From Acidocella sp. (GTDB lineage: Bacteria; Pseudomonadota; Alphaproteobacteria; Acetobacterales; Acetobacteraceae): a stretch of DNA of 64,000 nucleotides. Shown piece by piece: positions 43,779 through 53,517 of this stretch. Within the stretch, counting starts at the first letter, position 1. Each line of letters opens with the position of its first letter. The DNA lies in contig DAIDEE010000061.1 of NCBI GenBank assembly GCA_027308685.1, positions 62,001 to 126,000 on the forward strand, given 5' to 3'. The position numbers were made by a program, and so were the translations under genes. The notes under the pieces are model-generated. The model was given only the letters and a program-made list of their open reading frames with translations, was not told the DNA's origin and did not search any database.

Positions 43779-43811
43779 CTTCTTCCCGCTTTCGCGGGAT
43801 CGCAATGACGA
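43779..43811. repeat. REP-like palindrome near fumC
   Basis: CTTCCCGC-TTTC-GCGGGATCG with an AATGACG tail, a third stem variant of the family. It abuts the stop of fumC, so it may also end its transcript. Confidence 0.65.
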
Positions 43812-45212
<1,401 letters not shown>

Positions 45213-45241
45213 GGCCCCTACATGGGAAGCGGTGCGGCCAA

Positions 45242-45523
45242 TTAAAACATCTGGTCGCGCAGGAAACCAAGGGCCGGGAGAGGTTTCCAGCGGCGGGGTA
45301 AATCGGTCCGGCGGATGGGTTTTACCGCATAGCGCGGAAAAGGCTGGGAAGAGCGTTCCAGAAACCCGGCATAAGCGCGCACCTGGGCTTCGCGCCACGC
45401 TTGGTCGGCTAGGGCGGCAGCGCGGCTGGGATAGATTTCGGCGATGCGGATGACTTTGCCCAAAATGGCGACTACCGCCCAAAGGGCGGAATCGGCTGGC
45501 GGTTGGCGGCTGGCCTCGAGCAT
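45242..45523 (-). CDS. Small hypothetical protein upstream of fumC
   Basis: 93 residues, not recognised. It has an Ala/Arg-rich helical first half ([35 protein letters not shown]) and a basic Pro-rich end. No ribosome site precedes its ATG. Its 3' end lies 30 bases before fumC. Plausible but not proven: the reading is helped only by a good amino acid composition and shared strand. Confidence 0.4.
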   Translation of the reverse strand: MLEASRQPPADSALWAVVAILGKVIRIAEIYPSRAAALADQAWREAQVRAYAGFLERSSQPFPRYAVKPIRRTDLPRRWKPLPALGFLRDQMF

Positions 45524-45584
45524 GGCAGAAAAGTTCGCACAGGTTACGCCGTGGCGTCAAAGTTAAAATTGTAAGGAAATGCAG

Positions 45585-46586
45585 ATGGATATGACGGTGA
45601 ATGTTTGGGTTGAGGGCCGCGTGGGGCGTATCAGGTTGAATCGGCCCAAAGCGCTGAACGCCCTGGATTTGGAGATGGTGGAGCAGGTGGAGGCCGCGCT
45701 AGAGCGATTTAAGGGGATGGCTGAGGTTCATGCTGTGCTGGTGGATGCCACAGGCGAGAAGGCATTTTGTGCGGGCGGCGATGTGAGGGCGATCAGGGCG
45801 CAAGGGATGGCCGGGGAGACCACGCCGATTGCGGCGTTTTTTGAGGCTGAGTACCGGATGAACCAGACGATTGCGGAGTATCCTAAGCCATATGTGGCGC
45901 TGGTGGATGGAATTTGCCTGGGCGGCGGGATTGGGATTTCGGTGCATGGCAGTCATCGGGTGGCAAGCGAGCATGCGATGTTTGCGATGCCGGAGACCGC
46001 GATTGCGCTGTTCCCGGATATAGGTGCCACCTATTTGCTGCCGCGGATGCCCGGCGCACTGGGGATGTTTTTGGCGCTGACCGGCACGCGGATTTTAGGC
46101 GCGGATGCGGTGCATGCGGGCCTTGCCACGCATTTTGTCAGCCGCGCACGATTGCCCGCATTGGCCCAGGCGATTGCAGCGGATGGGGTGGCGGTGATTG
46201 CAGCGTTCGCCGAGCCCCTGCCCGCTTTTACGCTGGCGCCGCATATGGCGGTGATCAATGCGGCGTTTTCGAAGCCGAGCGTGGCTGAGATTATCGCAAC
46301 TTTGGAAGCCGATGGCAGCGCGTTTGCGAATGAGACATTGGCGACATTGCGGGCATTATCGCCGTCGTCGATTCATTGGTCATTCAAAATTGTAAGTGAT
46401 GGGGCGCATCGCACATTGCAGCAGTGTTTAGCGGCAGAACTGCGGCTCGTGAAAAAAATCACGCTGCATCCGGAGTTTTTTGAAGGTGTGCGGGCCGTGG
46501 TGGTGGATAAGGACCGGGCGCCGAAGTGGCAGCCGGCGCGGTTGGAGGATATCGATTTGGACACTATCGACGGAATGTTTGCTTAA
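45585..46586 (+). CDS. 3-hydroxyisobutyryl-CoA hydrolase-like enoyl-CoA hydratase/isomerase
   Basis: A 333-residue crotonase-fold protein. [15 protein letters not shown] (oxyanion hole) and [46 protein letters not shown] match the HIBYL-CoA hydrolase subgroup, whose members act in valine breakdown. The FPDIGA block after the first Glu favours hydrolase over hydratase. Length (330-350) fits. ATG 45585 is preferred because AAGGA lies 7 bases before it; ATG 45579 is too close. Its 3' end overlaps the convergent WecG-type gene by 23 bases. Confidence 0.88.
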   Translation: MDMTVNVWVEGRVGRIRLNRPKALNALDLEMVEQVEAALERFKGMAEVHAVLVDATGEKAFCAGGDVRAIRAQGMAGETTPIAAFFEAEYRMNQTIAEYPKPYVALVDGICLGGGIGISVHGSHRVASEHAMFAMPETAIALFPDIGATYLLPRMPGALGMFLALTGTRILGADAVHAGLATHFVSRARLPALAQAIAADGVAVIAAFAEPLPAFTLAPHMAVINAAFSKPSVAEIIATLEADGSAFANETLATLRALSPSSIHWSFKIVSDGAHRTLQQCLAAELRLVKKITLHPEFFEGVRAVVVDKDRAPKWQPARLEDIDLDTIDGMFA

Positions 46587-47298
46587 GCAGGGCGAGCAAT
46601 ATCGGAGGGTCGTCGATGAGGTAGCGCTTGGCCAGGCGGCGCGGGTTGCGGACCAGACGGTGCAGCCATTCCAGCCCGCTGTTGCGCATCCAGATAGGGG
46701 CGCGGGGTGTGGTGCCTGCACAGAATTCAAGGGCGATGCCGGTGCACAGCCCAACCCCCAGGGCGTTTGGTTGACAGGCGATGGCGTAGGCCAGCAATTC
46801 CTGCAGCGGAGAGCCAAGCGCGATGAAGGTGAAGCGGGCATTGGTGCTTACCGCGAAATCCCGGGCGCGGCGAAAGCCGATTTGATCGTTCAGCAGGTTT
46901 TGCGGCGGGGCGTGGTGCGCAAAGGTGAGATGCGGGTAACGTTGCTGCAAGGCGGTTAGCACCGCAGGTTGCATGCCGATGATGGCGACAGTCTGGGCGG
47001 TAAGACGTGACAATAATTCAGTGGTGATGTCGGCGCCGGTGGCAACCAGCGGGACCGGCTGGCGCAGAAGGCGGGCGGCGTGCCAGATGAATTTAGAATC
47101 CAACAGGCGCAGCCAGGCGGCATCGTACACCAACCGAAGTTTTGACTGGCGCTTAAGGCGGGTGAGATGGTCAGCGTTGGGGGTGACGATATAGGCGAAG
47201 CGCAAGCTGCGCGGGCGGCTTAATAACTCATCGATAATGGTGGTGAGGTTTAGATTATTGAAGTCGATACCGAGCAGGTTAACGGTGCTCGACGGCAT
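46564..47298 (-). CDS. WecG/TagA/CpsF-family glycosyltransferase (GT26)
   Basis: A 244-residue GT26 transferase. AYIVTPNADHLTRL (T-x-N-x-D-H), then DSKFIWHAARLLRQPV, GADITTELL, FIALGSPLQELLAY (L-G-x-P-x-Q-E) and GLCTGIALEFCAGTTPRAP are all family blocks. It should transfer an N-acetylmannosaminyl or similar sugar onto a lipid-linked precursor at the inner membrane, in exopolysaccharide synthesis. It comes directly after the beta-barrel gene (no gap) on the same strand, so they form an operon. Its stop region overlaps the hydrolase gene. Confidence 0.9.
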   Translation of the reverse strand: MPSSTVNLLGIDFNNLNLTTIIDELLSRPRSLRFAYIVTPNADHLTRLKRQSKLRLVYDAAWLRLLDSKFIWHAARLLRQPVPLVATGADITTELLSRLTAQTVAIIGMQPAVLTALQQRYPHLTFAHHAPPQNLLNDQIGFRRARDFAVSTNARFTFIALGSPLQELLAYAIACQPNALGVGLCTGIALEFCAGTTPRAPIWMRNSGLEWLHRLVRNPRRLAKRYLIDDPPILLALLKQTFRR

Positions 47299-48504
47299 TT
47301 ATGGTGCCCAGGTGATGGTGAGCGTTACCACATGCTCGTTGGCGGCGCGAAGGTGATTGGCCTGGCGGTCGTTGAAGGTATAGGCGGTGACGAATTTGAA
47401 TTGACGGTTGAGACGCCAGGTGATGGTTTCGGCGTTGCTGAGAATGGTTTCGGTGAGCGGGCTATGGAAATAATCGGCTTGGGTGGCGCTGGCGGCGGCG
47501 GTGAGGATGATGTTGCGGCGGAGTTCATGGGCGAGCGATAGTTTTGATTCCGTGAGTGTGTAGCTGGTGGCATCGAGACGCTCGGGGTCTTCGATCTCGT
47601 GGGCGGCGCTGAAGTCCAGGCTGGTGAGTTCGCTCGGCATCCAGGCGAAGGCGGCCTCGATGACAGGTACGGTTTGGGATTTGCCGATGGCGGGTAAGCG
47701 CGTGGCGATGCCACCGAGGAGGCGGAAGCTCCAGAGGCGTTCGGCGTCGTTGGAGAGGCCAATGAGGGCAGTGCCGTCATTGGCGTTTTGGCCGAGTTTG
47801 CTAAAACGCCAGTTCGAGGCGTGCAGACGCATCACCAGGCTGGTGATGGCGTCGGGGGTAAAGGTGAGCGTCAGCCCGCCACCGATGTTGGTGGCGGTTA
47901 AGTTGGCAGGGGACGCGGTGACGGCGGTGGCGTAGGTGAATTCTGGCGTGAGCGTGACCATGCCGGTGGTATATTTGTCGGAAGCGCGAAATTCGGTGCC
48001 GGTGATGGTGGTGGGTCTGAGCGTGCTGATACTAGCCAGGGCGAAGCCGGTTTCCTGGGTTTGCAGACGGGCTAGCGCCAGAACCAGGGTGTTGTGGGGC
48101 AGTAGCAGCGCCTCCCCCAACGCCAGCGTGTTGCTATTGCTGTTTTGTAAAGGTGATTGCAGGTAATTTTGTGATTGCGCTGCGGCGTACGCGCCAATGC
48201 CGAGGGCGGTGTTTTGGACCAACAGGCTGGGACCAAGGTTCAGGGTGGCAGAGGGTGACGCGATGCCGTTCGGGTTGGAATCGTAGCCGGTGCCGGCGGT
48301 TAGTTCCGGGTCAATCTCCCAAGCGCCCCAGCGGATGCCCGGGCTGTCATATTGCGGGTGCTGGCGGGTGAGGATGGTGACTTCCGGGGTGGAGTTGAAG
48401 CCGGGGATGCCGTTGGGGAGCAAGCTGTCGAGTTCGAGCGCCAGCGCGGGGTGCGCAGCGATGGTCAGGCCAGCAGAGAGGGTGAGAAACAGGAGAGGGC
48501 GCAC
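47299..48504 (-). CDS. Outer membrane beta-barrel protein (BBP2-type)
   Basis: A 401-residue protein with a signal peptide (residues 1-22, ending ALA). The mature region is alternating beta strands with many Thr, Leu and Phe, and ends in TLTITWAP. The pattern of ITGTEFRASDKYTTGMVTLTPEFTYA-like strands resembles the putative beta-barrel porin 2 family, found in exopolysaccharide loci. Role likely polymer export or surface structure; the assignment rests on topology and location. It immediately precedes the WecG-type gene. Confidence 0.72.
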   Translation of the reverse strand: MRPLLFLTLSAGLTIAAHPALALELDSLLPNGIPGFNSTPEVTILTRQHPQYDSPGIRWGAWEIDPELTAGTGYDSNPNGIASPSATLNLGPSLLVQNTALGIGAYAAAQSQNYLQSPLQNSNSNTLALGEALLLPHNTLVLALARLQTQETGFALASISTLRPTTITGTEFRASDKYTTGMVTLTPEFTYATAVTASPANLTATNIGGGLTLTFTPDAITSLVMRLHASNWRFSKLGQNANDGTALIGLSNDAERLWSFRLLGGIATRLPAIGKSQTVPVIEAAFAWMPSELTSLDFSAAHEIEDPERLDATSYTLTESKLSLAHELRRNIILTAAASATQADYFHSPLTETILSNAETITWRLNRQFKFVTAYTFNDRQANHLRAANEHVVTLTITWAP

Positions 48505-48556
48505 GCCTCAGCGTTAACACAACCTTAAATTATTTCAATGTCGGTATTGGCTAAAT

Positions 48557-49576
48557 ATGCGCGGCATGGTTGTGTTTGGTATGGAACGCCGCATCGACAT
48601 CGACCAGGCCAAGGGAATGGCGATTTTGCTGGTGGTGTTCGGCCATATCGTGGCGCGGGCGGACCCGGTGGGGGTGGAATGGTACGAACCACTGCGGCGG
48701 GCGGTTTATGCATTTCACATGCCGTTTTTTTTATATTTGAGCGGATTGGTGAGCGTGCTGTGTGGTGCGGCGATGTTGCCGCCCCAGCGATGGCGCGGGT
48801 TGCTGGCATCTCGCGCGTGGCGGTTGCTGGTGCCGTTTTTCGGGCTGGGGCTGATCAGCGTGCTGGGCAAGCTGGTGGTGCAGCGGTTTATTTATGTGGA
48901 TCATGTGCCGGAGAGCCTTGCCGCCGGGATGGCCAGCCTGGTGTGGCATACGGCGGATAGTGCCGATGGGTCGATTTGGTATTTATTTGTGTTGTTTGTG
49001 GTGGCTCTCAGCACGCCGGTTTTGCTGTGGGTGGATGGCGGGAGATTACGGTTGTTGGTGGCCGTTGCAGCGGGTTTATATTTTGGGTCGTTGCCGCCTT
49101 ATGTTTACGCCGACCATGTGGGCCGCTACGCGATTTTTTTTGTAGCCGGCGTGTGGGCGGGACGCCAAGGTGCGGCGTGGACGGGGTTTATGGACCGGCA
49201 TTATCGCGGGTTGCTGGGGCTGCTGGGCATCGCGCTGGCGGCGGTGGCGGTGTTTGGGGCGCATTGGCCGGTGGCAGCGATTTTGCTGCCTGTGGGGTTG
49301 CTCTCGATGCCTGCGCTTCATGGTTTGGTAAGGCATGTGAGCGCAGGCTTTGGTCAGGTATTTCACTGGCTGGGGCGGTATTGTTTTATGATCTATTTGT
49401 TCAACACCATATTCATTGGGCTGGCGAAAGGCGTTTTACTGCGGGTCGTTAGTTGGGATGGAACGCATTTTCTGCCGTTTGCGGCGGCGCTGATGGTGGC
49501 TGGGGTGATTCTGCCGGTGGCGTTGAAATTCTATGCGTTGAACCGGGTGCCGGGATTGCGGCGGTCAACGGATTGA
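48557..49576 (+). CDS. Acyltransferase family 3 membrane protein
   Basis: A 339-residue integral membrane protein with about 10 helices. RRIDIDQAKGMAILLVVFGHI is the N-terminal hallmark (R-x-x-x-x-D-x-x-K/R-G-x-A-I-x-x-V-x-x-x-H). FHMPFFLYLSG and GSIWYLFVLF follow. Such proteins acetylate or otherwise acylate exported sugars. The start could be ATG 48557, 48566 or 48581; none has a strong ribosome site, and 48581 begins the conserved part. It is divergent from the beta-barrel gene in the EPS locus, so polysaccharide decoration is likely. Confidence 0.87.
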   Translation: MRGMVVFGMERRIDIDQAKGMAILLVVFGHIVARADPVGVEWYEPLRRAVYAFHMPFFLYLSGLVSVLCGAAMLPPQRWRGLLASRAWRLLVPFFGLGLISVLGKLVVQRFIYVDHVPESLAAGMASLVWHTADSADGSIWYLFVLFVVALSTPVLLWVDGGRLRLLVAVAAGLYFGSLPPYVYADHVGRYAIFFVAGVWAGRQGAAWTGFMDRHYRGLLGLLGIALAAVAVFGAHWPVAAILLPVGLLSMPALHGLVRHVSAGFGQVFHWLGRYCFMIYLFNTIFIGLAKGVLLRVVSWDGTHFLPFAAALMVAGVILPVALKFYALNRVPGLRRSTD

Positions 49577-49580
49577 GCGC

Positions 49581-49787
49581 ATGGCCGACAGTCAGGCGCT
49601 GGCGTTGTTTCTGCGCAGGATTGAACCGGCGCTGGCGCTGAGTTTTACCGAGGCGCAGCGCGACGCGATTGATTTGCATTTTGGGATGCGCTACCGGGCG
49701 CGGCATTTGATCGACTGGCGGTGGCGGATTTCATTCCCGTTCAGCCGGTTTTATATTGTGCTGCTGGCGGGGCGGGAGCCGCGTTGA
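49581..49787 (+). CDS. Small conserved-looking protein
   Basis: 68 residues, just four bases after the acyltransferase stop. The C-terminal half ISFPFSRFYIVLLAGREPR has the pattern of a small alphaproteobacterial family ending F-x-R-x-Y-x-V-x-L-x-G-R-E-R, of unknown function; this is recalled, not verified. Its last 57 bases overlap the 3' end of the Wzc-type gene on the other strand, so the transcripts are partly antisense. Confidence 0.55.
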   Translation: MADSQALALFLRRIEPALALSFTEAQRDAIDLHFGMRYRARHLIDWRWRISFPFSRFYIVLLAGREPR

Positions 49788-51881
49788 GGCCATAATATGT
49801 GGGCGGAAGTAGCCGCCATAGCGGGGTTGGTACATTTCAGCGTCGGGGAAGCCGGAGGCGCGGTGGATTTTGGAATTTACACGGGTGAGCACGGTGCCAG
49901 CGATTTTCACATTGGCGGACAATAATATTTGCAATGCCGCCTGTACCACGCGGGCGGGGGTTTTGCCCCATTGCACGCATAACAAAGTAGCGTCAGCGGC
50001 GCGGGCCAGCACGCGGGTTTCGGCCAGGGCGAAGGCGGGGGGCACGTCGATAAGCACGATTTCGTAGCGTTCTCGCAACAAGGCCAGCAACGCCGTAAGT
50101 TTTGGAGAGAGAAACAGCGAGAGCGCGTCGGCTGCCTGGGTGCCGGAGGTGATGACATGCAGGCTGGTCTCGGAATCTTTCAGCGTCATGGCGTCAATGG
50201 TTGTGAGGCCGGAGAGATAGTCGGTGAGGCCGATTTGGTCGCCGGTGTCGAACATCGCCTCGAAGCTGGGCTGGCGGATGTCGGCATCGACCACCACCAC
50301 AGCCACGCCGGCGGCGGCCAGGGCGCGGCCCAGGGCAACCGTGAGCGTGGTTTTGCCCTCCCCGGGTCTGGCCGCCGTGATGGCCAGCACGCGGGCGGTG
50401 CCGGCGAGTGTGAGCGCGGTACGCAGGGCGCGGAGTTGTTCGGTGAACAGCGAAAATGGCGCGTCCAGCACCGCAAAGTGCGGGTTGCTGACCTCTGGCA
50501 CGGCGGCTAGGCACGGCAGGCCGAAGCGCGATTGCAGATCGTTGGTGGAACGGAAACTGGTATCGAGCGCCTCGGCCAGACCGGCCAGTAATGTGCCGAG
50601 GCAGGCACCCAGACCAAGGGTGGCTGCCAGAATCAGGCCGCGGTGCGCCGGGTTGGGTGATGCTGGGGGCGATGCCGCTGAGATGACCACCGCCATCGGG
50701 CGGTCGAGCGCGGTTTGCTGGGCTAACTGGTCGGCCTGGGTGGCGATGGCGCGTAAGGTGGCGCGAATGGCGTCGGCGCGTTGGTTGAGCGCCTGGATGG
50801 GGGCTGACTGCATATCCTGCGCCTGCGAGGCGGTGCGGGCGGTGGTTAGTGCGGCACGTAACGCGGCGACTTGCGCCTGATCGGCGGCGACTTCGGCGCG
50901 GGCGGCTTGTAGCTCCCTGCCCGTCTCGGCGTCGATTTCGGCGTTGATGGCGGCGAGTGAGGTTTGGGCGGCGACGAGATCGGGGTAGCTGGGGCCGTAT
51001 TGGCGGGAGAGCGATTGCACCTGGGCGGAAAAATCAGCCTGCTCCTTGCGTAGTGGCAGTAAATTCGGCGCAATGGCGGCGTTGGCGGCGGCGGCGTCAC
51101 CCTGCGTGGCGGATTTTAGGCGGGCCTGCGCCATGGCCAATGCGCTCTGGGCGTCGATGAAGGAGGCGGTGATGCGGCTGGCGGTCTCGGCTGAAAGGTC
51201 GCCTTGCATGCCGGGCACCACGCCGGCGGTCTGGCGGGCGGTGGCGAGGGCGGTTTCAGTGCTATCCAGTTGCGATTGCAGGGCGGCTTGATGGGCCTGC
51301 AGCCAGCTTTGGAAGTCTTGCAGGTTAGTTAAGTATTGTTCGCGCTGGTGGTTCAAATAAAGCTGAATGGCGAGATTGGCAGCGGCGGCCGACAGGCTGG
51401 CATCGCGGCTGGTGAAGGCGACGGTGATCAGGCGGGAATTTGGGGGAACTGCGATGGCAAGGGCGCGGCCAGCGGCGAGCGGCACGCGGTCAGGGTCCGG
51501 GGCTTCGGCTGGCAGAGGCCACCACCACGGGGTTGGCGGGTTGAATTCGGGGCGGGCGGCGAGGTTGAGTTGGGTGGTGAGGCTGCGCAGAGCCGGCAGG
51601 CTGGCGATGAGGGCGCTCTGGCTGGCGATCAGCGCCTCGGAATCCTGCGGGCTGGCGGCGATGCCGGGGGCTGGCGCCGGGGCGTTGTAGATGAGGACGC
51701 CGGTGGCGGTGTAGCTGCGCGGCTGAGTGAACAAGATGGCGGCGGCGATGAGGGGGAGTGCGAGGCTGGTGGCGATGATGAGGCGCAGATGGCGGCGCAG
51801 GATGATAAGCTGCTCCGGTAGGGGGGCGGGGCCGGCGGCGGCAGGTGGGTGGCCGGTGCTCAGGCTGATGCTCATGGGCAA
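49731..51881 (-). CDS. Wzc/ExoP-type polysaccharide tyrosine autokinase
   Basis: A 716-residue inner-membrane BY-kinase. The N-terminal Wzz chain-length domain has one helix near residue 40 and another near 430. A long coiled-coil rich in Ala and Gln covers about 200-390. The kinase domain carries Walker A TAARPGEGKTTLTVALG near residue 500, Walker A' VVVVDADIRQPS, and Walker B IVLIDVPPAF. C-terminal tyrosines (MYQPRYGGYFRP) form the autophosphorylation cluster. It controls exopolysaccharide length and export. No separate phosphatase gene is visible beside it. Confidence 0.92.
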   Translation of the reverse strand: MPMSISLSTGHPPAAAGPAPLPEQLIILRRHLRLIIATSLALPLIAAAILFTQPRSYTATGVLIYNAPAPAPGIAASPQDSEALIASQSALIASLPALRSLTTQLNLAARPEFNPPTPWWWPLPAEAPDPDRVPLAAGRALAIAVPPNSRLITVAFTSRDASLSAAAANLAIQLYLNHQREQYLTNLQDFQSWLQAHQAALQSQLDSTETALATARQTAGVVPGMQGDLSAETASRITASFIDAQSALAMAQARLKSATQGDAAAANAAIAPNLLPLRKEQADFSAQVQSLSRQYGPSYPDLVAAQTSLAAINAEIDAETGRELQAARAEVAADQAQVAALRAALTTARTASQAQDMQSAPIQALNQRADAIRATLRAIATQADQLAQQTALDRPMAVVISAASPPASPNPAHRGLILAATLGLGACLGTLLAGLAEALDTSFRSTNDLQSRFGLPCLAAVPEVSNPHFAVLDAPFSLFTEQLRALRTALTLAGTARVLAITAARPGEGKTTLTVALGRALAAAGVAVVVVDADIRQPSFEAMFDTGDQIGLTDYLSGLTTIDAMTLKDSETSLHVITSGTQAADALSLFLSPKLTALLALLRERYEIVLIDVPPAFALAETRVLARAADATLLCVQWGKTPARVVQAALQILLSANVKIAGTVLTRVNSKIHRASGFPDAEMYQPRYGGYFRPHIMASTRLPPRQQHNIKPAERE

Positions 51882-52066
51882 GCGGTAGCAAATTTTAACG
51901 GTTAGTCAACTTTAGGTAGATTTTTGGTGTGGATGGCGGGTGTTGAAGGGGCCGCCGCGCAATCACTTATCTCTGCAATAACCAGATCTGGTCCATCTTT
52001 CTGGGCAACTTGCCCTCAACGTCGTATGGCTAACGCATATTTCAACCGAATTATTGGGATCCAAAA

Positions 52067-53170
52067 ATGGAATCAACGCGAAATGAAAGTGTAAATATCT
52101 CAAGAAATAATAATTTTAGCATTATTCGATTGGTTTTTTCGGCTTTGGTAATACTCTCACACTCGTCTGAATTAATTTATGGAGACGCTTCCCACGAATT
52201 ATTGACGTTAATTTTTGGAACAATTTCATTCGGCACGCTTGCAGTCGATGGATTTTTTTTGGTTAGTGGCTATTTGATCACTCAAAGCTACTTTTCGTCT
52301 AGCACAAAAAATTATACCGCAAAAAGAATTTTGAGAATATATCCGGGCTTTTTATGCGCTTCTATTTTTTTAATTTGCCTGGGAAAATATGTATCCAATC
52401 ACAATATTAGTTTTACTCCGAAAGCGATATTCGACAACATAGTTAATGTCGTATTTTTGATGCCACCTATTATGAATAATCCATATCCTGGTTATCCTTT
52501 TCCAGACTTGAACGGTTCGATGTGGACGATTGCCTACGAGTTTCGATGCTACCTCATAATTTTATTGCTTGGTGTATGCGGTCTGTTCTTGCGAAAAAAT
52601 TTCTTGCTTGGCTTAACAGTCATGCTCGGTATCATCTTCATGTTTCACCCCGACCTTCCAAAGCCTTATCACCCTGCCATTTCCACTAATTTGGGAACGC
52701 AGGGCATCGTCAATAATATTTTTAATTTTATTAGAAATTTTTTTATAGAATCTCGCGAAACAGACCTAAGATTAACCTTTATATTTTTGACAGGTATTTG
52801 TTTCTATTTGTTTCAAAATAAAATAAAATATAGTCATAGAGGCGCTTTCGTTGCAGCATTTTTATTGGTGTTATGCTTGAAGAATTTTAATTTTGCTGAG
52901 CCCGGTTTAGCTTTATTTGGCGGGTATATAATCTTTTGGTTTGCGTGCCATGTCAGACCACTCGCGATCAGTCAATTTTTCAATACGACAGATCTCTCCT
53001 ATGGAATTTATTTGTATGCATGGCCTATCCAAAAAACTTTGATCGCGGCCATAGTGGGCGTCAGCTTCCTGCAAGTCGCGGGGCTAACATTATTGCTCTG
53101 TGGAGTCATAGCGTTTTTTAGCTGGATACTTGTGGAAAAACCTTGCCTGCGGTTAAAAACAGTTTTTTGA
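52067..53170 (+). CDS. AT-rich acyltransferase family 3 protein, probably acquired
   Basis: A 367-residue membrane protein with about ten helices. It has FSIIRLVFSALVILSHSSELIYG (R-x-x-x-x-x-x-x-x-x-H) and DGFFLVSGYLITQSYF, the acyltransferase-3 core (F-F-x-x-S-G-x-L/Y), then GSMWTIAYEFRCYL. It should acylate an exported sugar chain. Base composition is strikingly AT-rich against the neighbours, with long A and T runs and AT-ended codons, so it was likely acquired by transfer. It sits next to the Wzc-type gene, so EPS decoration fits. Confidence 0.88.
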   Translation: MESTRNESVNISRNNNFSIIRLVFSALVILSHSSELIYGDASHELLTLIFGTISFGTLAVDGFFLVSGYLITQSYFSSSTKNYTAKRILRIYPGFLCASIFLICLGKYVSNHNISFTPKAIFDNIVNVVFLMPPIMNNPYPGYPFPDLNGSMWTIAYEFRCYLIILLLGVCGLFLRKNFLLGLTVMLGIIFMFHPDLPKPYHPAISTNLGTQGIVNNIFNFIRNFFIESRETDLRLTFIFLTGICFYLFQNKIKYSHRGAFVAAFLLVLCLKNFNFAEPGLALFGGYIIFWFACHVRPLAISQFFNTTDLSYGIYLYAWPIQKTLIAAIVGVSFLQVAGLTLLLCGVIAFFSWILVEKPCLRLKTVF

Positions 53171-53517
53171 CCTGGCAAGCGTACGATGGATAAGCCTAGC
53201 GTAATTCTCCATTATCCTTAACGCACTCTAACTTTGTCACAGGAATTCGGCTCAATAAAGATGGCGGATTGCGCTGCGCTTATTTGTTCTACGGTTTTTT
53301 GGTTGTTACCTATTCGGGCCATGCCGGAATCCGGGGTCAAGCTCTATGCACGTCGCGGTCGGTTTCAATGCGGGGGGGCCATGCTGCGTGAACCAGATGG
53401 CTTAGAGTGCAATGCCTTGTGCATTACACCTGCACGACGGGCTGGTATGTTCATGCCGCTGACGCGCAAAATTGCGAACGCAAAGCCGGTGCAATGCGAA
53501 GGCGCACTGCACCCTAA
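53171..53517. pseudogene. Intergenic region with a decayed copy of the comEC 3' end
   Basis: Bases 53310-53401, read on the minus strand, resemble the last 29 codons of comEC (53518-53604): AIWFTQHGP, then after one extra base IETDRDVHRA, an in-frame stop, and IPAWPE plus stop. The comEC copy reads AIWLTPHGP, IETDRDDQGA and VPAWPE. So it is a frame-shifted, interrupted duplicate. The rest of the region shows nothing supportable. Confidence 0.6.

Larger units (their letters stand above)
43439..43811. other. Gene-free repeat-rich region
   Basis: No credible coding sequence. It holds a palindromic operator-like site (43464-43481) for the hypothetical gene, a pair of 27-base inverted REP arms (43641-43717) and a third REP copy (43779-43811) near the fumC end. 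Confidence 0.6.

Noticed and set aside
45213-45560. An N-terminal extension of fumarate hydratase
   Set aside because: The extra 116 residues are Arg/Pro-rich without similarity; the standard FumC start is at 45212.
53234-53300. A fragment of an insertion sequence near the acyltransferase
   Set aside because: No transposase coding sequence and no matching terminal inverted repeats could be found.
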